A DNA stretch of 64,000 nucleotides. Origin: Agromyces marinus. GTDB lineage: Bacteria > Actinomycetota > Actinomycetes > Actinomycetales > Microbacteriaceae. A program made the translations under genes and the position numbers. The notes beneath the pieces were generated by a model. That model did no database searches, was not told where the DNA came from, and saw nothing but the letters and a program-made list of their open reading frames with translations. Location: the NCBI RefSeq assembly GCF_021442325.1, contig NZ_CP087879.1, positions 682,001-746,000 on the forward strand, written 5' to 3'. Below are positions 58,741 to 64,000 of this stretch, in pieces. Numbering within the stretch: position 1 is the stretch's first letter; each line of letters starts with the position of its first letter.

Positions 58741-58841
58741 GACGCGTCGGGCACGACGCACGTCCGCAGGTGCTGGCCGCGCGCGCCCCGGCGGAGTAGC
58801 ATCGCCGCACTGCCGGACCGACACCGCCTCAGGAGGTCGCC

Positions 58842-59144
58842 ATGAGCATGACCCTCGACGAACTGCCCGCCGTCGCCGAATGCTCGGTGTCGGGCTGTTC
58901 CTACAACGACCACTCGCACTGCCACGCGGCCGCGGTCACGATCGCCGGAAGCGTCGGCGACGCCGAGTGCGCGACGTTCATCCCGCTCGGCACGAAGGGC
59001 GGCCTCGACAAGGTCGTCACGCACGTCGGCGCGTGCCAGCGCTCCGAGTGCGTGCACAACGACGCACTCGAGTGCACGGCGTCCGCCGTGCGCATCGGCC
59101 CGGGCGCCGACGACGCGGACTGCCTCACGTACGAGCCGGCCTGA
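58842..59144 (+). CDS. DUF1540 protein, two Cys-rich repeats
   Basis: The protein has 100 residues with two DUF1540 repeats: CSVSGCSYNDHSHCHAAAVT at 15-34 and CQRSECVHNDALECTASAVR at 65-84. Each repeat has three or four Cys/His that probably bind zinc. Function of the family is unknown, though it is found in spores and stress proteins of other Gram-positives. RBS AGGAGG (58831-58836) with the ATG at 58842. A TAGCAT box lies about 45 bp upstream. Confidence 0.9.
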   Translation: MSMTLDELPAVAECSVSGCSYNDHSHCHAAAVTIAGSVGDAECATFIPLGTKGGLDKVVTHVGACQRSECVHNDALECTASAVRIGPGADDADCLTYEPA

Positions 59145-59161
59145 GCCCTCGCCGAATCCCG

Positions 59162-59187
59162 ACGGCGCGCGCGATCGATCGCGCCGT
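59162..59187 (+). terminator. Hairpin downstream of the DUF1540 gene
   Basis: ACGGCGCG (59162-59169) and CGCGCCGT (59180-59187) form a perfect 8-bp stem with a 10-nt loop, followed by TTCTGCT. It sits 17 bp after the stop and fits an intrinsic terminator, though without a long T-run. Confidence 0.6.
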
Positions 59188-59243
59188 TCTGCTGAGAGCG
59201 GATGCCGTTGCCGCCCGATCGACCGCGTGCGTACGCTCGCAGC

Positions 59244-59624
59244 ATGGGCGAGATGATCGGGTTCCCGGATGCCGCCGCGCGACGCCGCACCAGGCCGCTG
59301 TGGCGGCACGTGCTCGGCGAGGTGCTGCGCGACGAGCGGCAGGACCAGGAACGCATCCTCACCGAGGTCGCCCGCACCGCGGGAGTCTCGCCGCAGTACC
59401 TCTCCGAGGTCGAACGGGGGCGCAAGGAGGCGTCCTCCGAGGTGCTCGGCGCGGTCGGTGACGCGCTCGGGCTGGACCTCGCGGAGCTCGCCACGCGGGT
59501 CGCGTCGCGTCTCGCGCCGCGCGAGCCGATCCGGTCCGAGACGCGACGCGGGCCCGTCGCGGTCCCGACCCGGATGGACGCGCCATCCGCTCGGCCCGCC
59601 GACGCCTACCTGCTGGCGGCCTGA
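59244..59624 (+). CDS. clgR: ClgR-like XRE-family regulator
   Basis: The protein has 126 residues. The HTH is at about 22-80: LWRHVLGEVLRDERQDQERI, LTEVARTAGVSPQYLSEVER, GRKEASSEVLGAVGDALGLD. This sequence is that of the ClgR group, which activates clp protease genes in actinobacteria, and the neighbouring clpP pair supports the call. The C-terminus ends in ALA-type residues (AYLLAA), like the degradation tag that makes ClgR a Clp substrate in other actinobacteria. ATG at 59244 lies 6 nt after TACGCT (59232-59237), leaderless. Its end overlaps the convergent clpP gene by 19 bp. Confidence 0.85.
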   Translation: MGEMIGFPDAAARRRTRPLWRHVLGEVLRDERQDQERILTEVARTAGVSPQYLSEVERGRKEASSEVLGAVGDALGLDLAELATRVASRLAPREPIRSETRRGPVAVPTRMDAPSARPADAYLLAA

Positions 59625-60280
59625 CCGCCGCGCACGCGCGCGCCCACCGCCTGGCCGTCGATCGCCCGGCCGCCGACCGCCTGCGCGCCGATCGACGGCG
59701 CCGAGAGCACGTGGTCGGCGATGCCGTACTCGACCGCGGCCTCGGCGGGCAGGATGAGGTCGCGATCGGTGTCGGTCCGCAGTCGCTCGGGCGAACGTCC
59801 GGTGTCTGCGGCGAGTGCCGCCTCGAGTTCGGCGCGCACCCGCAGCACCTCGTCGGCGTGCAGGATCAGGTCGGGGACGGTTCCGCGCCCCTGCGTCGAC
59901 GGCTGGTGGAGCGTCACGGTGCTGTGCGGCAGCATCGAACGCCGCCCGTGCGCGCCGCCCGCGAGGAGCACCGCCGCAGGCCCGCCGGCCCGGCCGACGC
60001 AGGTCGTCGCGACATCCGGCCTGATGTGCCGCATCGTGTCGTACACCGCGAGGGCCGCGCTCGGCGACCCGCCCGGCGAGTTCACGTACAGGCTGATCGG
60101 CGACTCGCTCGACTCCGACGCGAGATGGAGGAACTGCGCGATGAGCACGTTCGCGACGCCGTCGTCGATCTCGGTGCCGAGGTAGACGATGCGTTCGGAG
60201 AGCAGCCGGCTGTACACGTCGAGCGAACGCTCGACGCCGCCGCGCTTCTCCACGACGTAGGGGATCGTGTACGAGGTCAT
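59606..60280 (-). CDS. ClpP-like protein lacking the catalytic serine
   Basis: The protein has 224 residues, clearly ClpP fold: VYSRLLSERIVYLGTEIDDG, LYVNSPGGSPSAALAVYDTM, LPHSTVTLHQPST and DTDRDLILPAEAAVEYGIAD. Relative to the active paralogue the triad positions are Gly100, His125 and Asp174, with the same 25- and 49-residue spacings. The nucleophile Ser is Gly: the sequence CVGRAGGPAAVLLAG replaces the usual GxAASM. The codon for Gly100 is GGG (59981-59983 complement). So this is a pseudo-protease subunit. The C-terminal 25 residues are Gly/Ala/Arg-rich. ATG at 60280 overlaps the active clpP stop. Confidence 0.92.
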   Translation of the reverse strand: MTSYTIPYVVEKRGGVERSLDVYSRLLSERIVYLGTEIDDGVANVLIAQFLHLASESSESPISLYVNSPGGSPSAALAVYDTMRHIRPDVATTCVGRAGGPAAVLLAGGAHGRRSMLPHSTVTLHQPSTQGRGTVPDLILHADEVLRVRAELEAALAADTGRSPERLRTDTDRDLILPAEAAVEYGIADHVLSAPSIGAQAVGGRAIDGQAVGARVRGGQAASR

Positions 60281-60900
60281 GCCGACACCCCCAGCCCGGC
60301 GACCGCGCGCGGTTCGAGAGGGAACAGCTCGTCGAGCCGCTCGGTCACGTGATCGATGAAGCCGTAGTCGACGGCCGCCTCCGCGGTGTACCAGCGGTCG
60401 CGCAGCGAGTCCTCGCGCACGCGCTCGACCGGCTGCCCGGTGTAGCGCGCGATCAGGCCGAGCACGGTGTCGCGCGTGTGCCGCAGGTCGTCGGCCTGCA
60501 GCTCGACGTCGACCGCGGTTCCGCCGATGCCCGCGGAACCCTGGTGCAGGAGGATCCGCGAATGCGGGAGCGCCGCGCGCTTCCCCTTCGTACCCGCGGT
60601 GAGCAGGAACTGCCCGGCGCTCGCGGCCATCCCGACCGCGATGGTCGCGACGTCGTTCGGGATGGCGCGCATCACGTCGTGGATCGCGAGCATCGCGGGC
60701 ACCGAGCCGCCCGGCGAGTTGATCCAGAAGCGGATGTCGCGGCGCGCGTCGTCGGCGGCGAGCGCGACCAGTTGCGCGCAGATGCGGTTTCCGCCGGCCT
60801 GATCGAGTTCGTCCCCGAGCACGATGACGCGCTCGTGGAAGAGCCGACGCGTGAGCTCGGCGTCGATCGGCTGGAGTGGTGGGCTCTCGTGGTCGCTCAT
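60277..60900 (-). CDS. clpP: ATP-dependent Clp protease proteolytic subunit
   Basis: The protein has 207 residues. The catalytic triad is Ser94 (VGMAASAGQFLL), His119 (LPHSRILLHQ) and Asp168 (DSLRDRW), with the 25/49-residue spacings of E. coli ClpP. FHERVIVLGDELDQAGGNRI and INSPGGSVPAMLAIHDVMRA follow the family. It is the first gene of a two-gene operon with the serine-less paralogue and overlaps it by 4 nt. CACGCT (60907-60912 complement) precedes the ATG by 6 nt, leaderless; a candidate ClgR box lies further upstream. The subunits may form a mixed tetradecamer. Confidence 0.93.
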   Translation of the reverse strand: MSDHESPPLQPIDAELTRRLFHERVIVLGDELDQAGGNRICAQLVALAADDARRDIRFWINSPGGSVPAMLAIHDVMRAIPNDVATIAVGMAASAGQFLLTAGTKGKRAALPHSRILLHQGSAGIGGTAVDVELQADDLRHTRDTVLGLIARYTGQPVERVREDSLRDRWYTAEAAVDYGFIDHVTERLDELFPLEPRAVAGLGVSA

Positions 60901-60958
60901 GGCTCCAGCGTGCATCGCACTCCGGCCGCCGCGGGGCCGGTGCTGCTCGGAGCAGTAC

Positions 60959-60969
60959 CGCTCTCGGCG
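60959..60969. promoter_or_regulatory. Candidate ClgR box upstream of the clpP pair
   Basis: CGC-TCTCG-GCG (60959-60969) fits the CGC-N5-GCG core known for ClgR targets; inside the spacer the first T and last G agree with the Y and R positions. It lies 59 bp before the clpP start. A dyad CTGCTC-G-GAGCAG (60942-60954) is close by. A ClgR-like gene is adjacent, which supports the idea. Confidence 0.5.
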
Positions 60970-61029
60970 GCGCTGCTCTCGGCAGTGCGGCGGTCGCGCG
61001 CTAGATTGGCGACGGGAGGTCTCCTCACG

Positions 61030-64000
61030 ATGGATCCCACCGAACGGGCAGCGTCCGACGAGGTCGACGCGCTCCAGCCCTATGTGCCGCGCCTCGTGCG
61101 GTACTGGGATGCCGAGACCCCCGGTCGCCTGCACCGACCCGTCGAGGGCACGATGGCGCTCATCGACATCTCGGGCTTCACCCGGATGTCCGAACGACTG
61201 GCGCGCTACGGCAACGTCGGCGCCGAAGAGGTCACGGAGGTCATCGACGGCACGTTCGCGCGGCTGCTGCCCGCGGCGTACGCGTTCGGGGCGAACCTGC
61301 TGAAGTTCGGCGGCGACGCCCAGCTGCTGTGGTTCACGGGAACGGACCATCACACGCGCGCGGCTGCCGCAGCCCACGCCATGCGGGCCGAGCTCCGCAG
61401 GCTCGACGGGTTCGCGACGAGCGCGGGGACCGTGTCGCTGCGGATGTCGGTCGGCGTGCACAGCGGCACCTTCGACTTCTTCCTCGTGGGCGGATCGCAT
61501 CGCGAGTTCATCGTCGCCGGTCCCGGGGCCACGAGCACGGTGCAGATGGAGTCGGCGGCGTCCGCCGGGCAGATCATGCTCAGCCCCGCGACGGCGGACC
61601 TGCTGCCGAGGTCGTCCGTCGGGGCGGCCCGGGGCCCGGGTCGGTTGCTCGCCCGGTCCGCGGAGGTCGAGCAGTCCGGCTTCCACACCGCGGAGACGCC
61701 GGAGGTCGATCTCAGGCAGTTCGTGCCGGTGGGGCTGCGGGAGACCCTGCGCGGCGGCACGGTCGATCCCGAGCATCGACCCGCAGCGATCGCGTTCCTC
61801 CAGTACGTCGGGTTCGACCGCCTCGTCGGCGACGACCCCGATCGCGCCGCAGCGGTCCTCGGTGAGCTGGTGGGCTCGGTGCAGCGACACGCCGACGCGT
61901 ACGGGGTCGCGTTCCTCGCGACCGACATCGCGCAGGACGGCGGCAAGATCATCCTCACCGCCGGAGTCCCCGACACCGCGGGCAACAACGAGGAGCAACT
62001 GCTGCTCGCCCTCCGGGACATCCGTGCCGATGCACCTCGGGACCTTCCCGTGAGGATCGGCGTCAACTCGGGTCACGTCTTCGCCGGCGCGGTCGGTCCC
62101 GACTACCGCCGGACCTACACGGTGATGGGCGATGCCGTGAACCTCGCGGCCCGGGTCATGGCCGAAGCCCCGCCGGGCGAGGTCTACGCCACGCAGGACG
62201 TGCTTGACGGCTCGCGCACGATCTTCCGCGTCACGGCGCCCGAACCGTTCTTCGTCAAGGGCAAGCAGAAGCCGGTGCACGCGTTCTCGGTGGGCGAGCC
62301 CGAGGGCAGCCGAGGTTCGGATCGTGCCTCCACCATGCCCCTCGTCGGCCGCGACGAGGAGCTGGCGACCCTCACCCGCGCGTGGGAACGCGCCCGGGCG
62401 GGTCACGGCGGGATGGTGACGGTCACCGCCGGCGTCGGCATGGGCAAGGCGCGGCTGCTGCAGGAACTGCTCGCCACGGCGGCTCCCGAGCGGGCGGTCG
62501 CGGCGGAGTGCCGGCTCTACCAGACGGCCACGCCGTACTTCCCGTTCCGTGCGCTCCTGCGCACCGCCTGGGGGTTCGAGGACCCCGATCCCGCCGCGAC
62601 CGAATCCGCGCTCGCCGAGCTGGTGCGCGTGCACGCACCGGACCTCGAGCCCTGGCTCCCCCTGATCGGCCCGACGCTCGGGCTGACGATGGCCGAGTCG
62701 CCCGAGGTCGCCGAACTCGACGACCGGTTCCGCCCGGTGCGCACCCGCTCGGCGGTGCTCTCGCTGCTGCGGAAGACGTGCGACGGCCCCACCCTGTTCC
62801 TCATCGAGGAGGCGCAATGGATGGACGAGGCGTCCCGCGACCTCCTGGCGTCGCTCGTCGCGGAGATCGAGTCCTCGCCCTGGCTGATCGTGGTCAGCCG
62901 TCAGCCAGGTGACGAGGGCTTCCTCCCGGTCGAGAGCCCGGCGGTCACCCGGGTCGAGCTCGGGCCGCTCGCCCTCGCCGACGCCACGGAGTTCATCGAG
63001 CGCGCCACTGCGGACGCGCCCCTCGTGACGAGCCAGGTCGACGCGATCGCCTCGCGCGCGGAGGGGAGCCCCCTGTTCCTCCTCGAACTGGTGCGCGCCC
63101 TGCGGCGGGGCGCCGCGGTCGACGTCCTCCCGCAGTCCATCGAGGGCATGATCGCGGCCCGTGTCGATCGGCTCCCGCCGGCGGACCGGAACCTGCTCCG
63201 GCGCCTGGCCGTACTGGGCGTCGGGTTCCGGGAGGAGCACATCCCGGCCGTGGTCGATCGCGCGGACGACCCCGCCGCGAGGCACGCGATGCTGACCCGG
63301 CTCGGCGACTTCCTCATCGTCGACGGCAACGGGTGGGTCAACTTCCAGCACAGCCTGATCCGCGATGTCGCCTACGGCGGCATGCCGTTCAAGACCAGGC
63401 GCGATCTGCACGCCCGGGTCGGCGACGCGATCCTCGCGGCCGCATCCAAGCGCACGGCCGGGCGGGTCGCGCTGCTGTCGGTCCACTACTCGGAGGCGCG
63501 CCGGTGGCCGGAGGCGTGGAGGTTCTCCCGGGAGGCGGGCGAACGCGCGAAGGAGATCTACGCCAACCTCGAGGCCGCCACGTTCTACCGCCGCGCGCTG
63601 ACCGCGTCGCGCTCCATCCCGGACCTCGCACCGGCCGAGGTCGCCGACGTCGCGGAGGCCCTCGGCGACGTGCTCGAGCTGGCCGGGCTGTTCGAGCAGT
63701 CGGTCGACGCGTTCCGGCAGGCCGGGCTGCTGGTCCGCGACGATCCCATCCGCTCGGCCGACGTGCTGCTCAAGCGGGCGCGGGCGCGGGCGCGCAGGGG
63801 CTCCTACCGCACGGCGTACCGGGACCTGACGGTCGGCCGTCGACTCGTCGCGTCGATCGGAACCGCCGAGGCGCTCGGCGCGACCGCGCGGCTGGACGCC
63901 CTGAACGCCCAGATCCGGCAACTGCAGGAGCACATGCCCGCCGCGGTCCGGCTCGCCCAGCAGGCCATGGTCGAGGCCGAGGCCTCGGGCGAGCGGGCGG
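61030..64000 (+). CDS. Tandem class III cyclase-domain protein with AAA/TPR-like region (3' end outside window)
   Basis: At least 990 residues from ATG at 61030; the frame is open to the window edge. Domain 1 (about 38-190) has LIDISGFTRMSERL with metal Asp46 and FGGDAQLLW with Asp96, but the transition-state Asn and Arg are replaced (GPGATSTVQ). Domain 2 (about 250-380) has Gln258 at the first metal position but keeps TYTVMGDAVNLAARV with Asp368, Asn371 and Arg375. An ATPase region follows: Walker A-like GVGMGKAR (Lys473, then Ala instead of Ser/Thr), and LFLIEEAQWMDEAS as Walker B-like; then helical TPR-type sequence. Probably a signal-sensing ATPase/cyclase regulator. RBS GGGAGG precedes it. 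Confidence 0.88.
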   Translation, partial: MDPTERAASDEVDALQPYVPRLVRYWDAETPGRLHRPVEGTMALIDISGFTRMSERLARYGNVGAEEVTEVIDGTFARLLPAAYAFGANLLKFGGDAQLLWFTGTDHHTRAAAAAHAMRAELRRLDGFATSAGTVSLRMSVGVHSGTFDFFLVGGSHREFIVAGPGATSTVQMESAASAGQIMLSPATADLLPRSSVGAARGPGRLLARSAEVEQSGFHTAETPEVDLRQFVPVGLRETLRGGTVDPEHRPAAIAFLQYVGFDRLVGDDPDRAAAVLGELVGSVQRHADAYGVAFLATDIAQDGGKIILTAGVPDTAGNNEEQLLLALRDIRADAPRDLPVRIGVNSGHVFAGAVGPDYRRTYTVMGDAVNLAARVMAEAPPGEVYATQDVLDGSRTIFRVTAPEPFFVKGKQKPVHAFSVGEPEGSRGSDRASTMPLVGRDEELATLTRAWERARAGHGGMVTVTAGVGMGKARLLQELLATAAPERAVAAECRLYQTATPYFPFRALLRTAWGFEDPDPAATESALAELVRVHAPDLEPWLPLIGPTLGLTMAESPEVAELDDRFRPVRTRSAVLSLLRKTCDGPTLFLIEEAQWMDEASRDLLASLVAEIESSPWLIVVSRQPGDEGFLPVESPAVTRVELGPLALADATEFIERATADAPLVTSQVDAIASRAEGSPLFLLELVRALRRGAAVDVLPQSIEGMIAARVDRLPPADRNLLRRLAVLGVGFREEHIPAVVDRADDPAARHAMLTRLGDFLIVDGNGWVNFQHSLIRDVAYGGMPFKTRRDLHARVGDAILAAASKRTAGRVALLSVHYSEARRWPEAWRFSREAGERAKEIYANLEAATFYRRALTASRSIPDLAPAEVADVAEALGDVLELAGLFEQSVDAFRQAGLLVRDDPIRSADVLLKRARARARRGSYRTAYRDLTVGRRLVASIGTAEALGATARLDALNAQIRQLQEHMPAAVRLAQQAMVEAEASGERA

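Noticed and set aside
1..64000. tRNA, rRNA or attachment sites
   Set aside because: I saw no cloverleaf-like sequence, conserved TPsiC motif or rRNA segment on reading; a tRNA search program would be needed to be certain.

Overview
The window is typical chromosomal DNA of a very GC-rich actinobacterium. The likely family is Microbacteriaceae (Agromyces/Microbacterium-like); this is inferred from gene content and from the frequent GGATGCC/GGCATCC word, not from a search. Supporting content: a ClgR-type regulator beside clpP genes, an ATP-dependent LigB-type ligase, a mycothiol-type DinB/maleylpyruvate isomerase fold protein, an ECF41 sigma factor, very short TetR/ROK operons, and many genes whose start codon lies 6-7 nt after a TANNNT box (leaderless transcripts). 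I saw no rRNA, tRNA, prophage, transposase or CRISPR.

Layout. 1-6505: two very large translationally coupled proteins of unknown function. 6543-11131: TetR regulator, amidase and sulfatase, with an elaborate concentric palindrome as operator. 11139-13784 (minus): UGT-like glycosyltransferase, TetR regulator and methyltransferase with a His-rich N-terminus. 13888-14448: about 25 tandem 22-bp units, each able to form a hairpin. 14533-18209: SnoaL-like protein, DUF305 lipoprotein, Fpg/Nei glycosylase, NYN-like protein and ROK repressor. 18384-24559: ROK-controlled operon with an RbsC-type ABC importer, a phosphotriesterase-family hydrolase, a ROK kinase and a YhfX-like PLP enzyme. 24608-34365: mixed housekeeping and metabolic genes, including an ECF41 sigma factor with an SDR target gene and an ACC deaminase.

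34570-39335: a 1193-residue secreted metallophosphoesterase coupled to a HupE/UreJ-like membrane protein. 39395-48793: DNA ligase, VOC proteins, phosphatase, secreted endonuclease-like protein, a class III sirtuin and membrane proteins. 48465-51630: an alpha/beta hydrolase whose C-terminus is built from a 98-bp interspersed palindromic repeat, a truncated TetR remnant and a PHP protein. 51672-55881: cluster with cyclase-family hydrolase, NCS1 permease, NTF2-like protein, ureohydrolase and XRE-cupin regulator. 55971-59144: AI-2E transporter, NUDIX, a 35-aa membrane peptide, SDR and DUF1540. 59244-60900: ClgR-like regulator and two clpP genes, one with an intact Ser-His-Asp triad and one whose nucleophile is Gly. 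61030 to the end: a very large protein with two class III cyclase domains, each lacking what the other has, followed by an AAA/TPR-like region cut by the window edge.

The most interesting points are the hairpin array, the pseudo-protease ClpP pair with a candidate ClgR box, the complementary double cyclase, the 98-bp repeat family, and the unusual ABC/PTE/YhfX operon.
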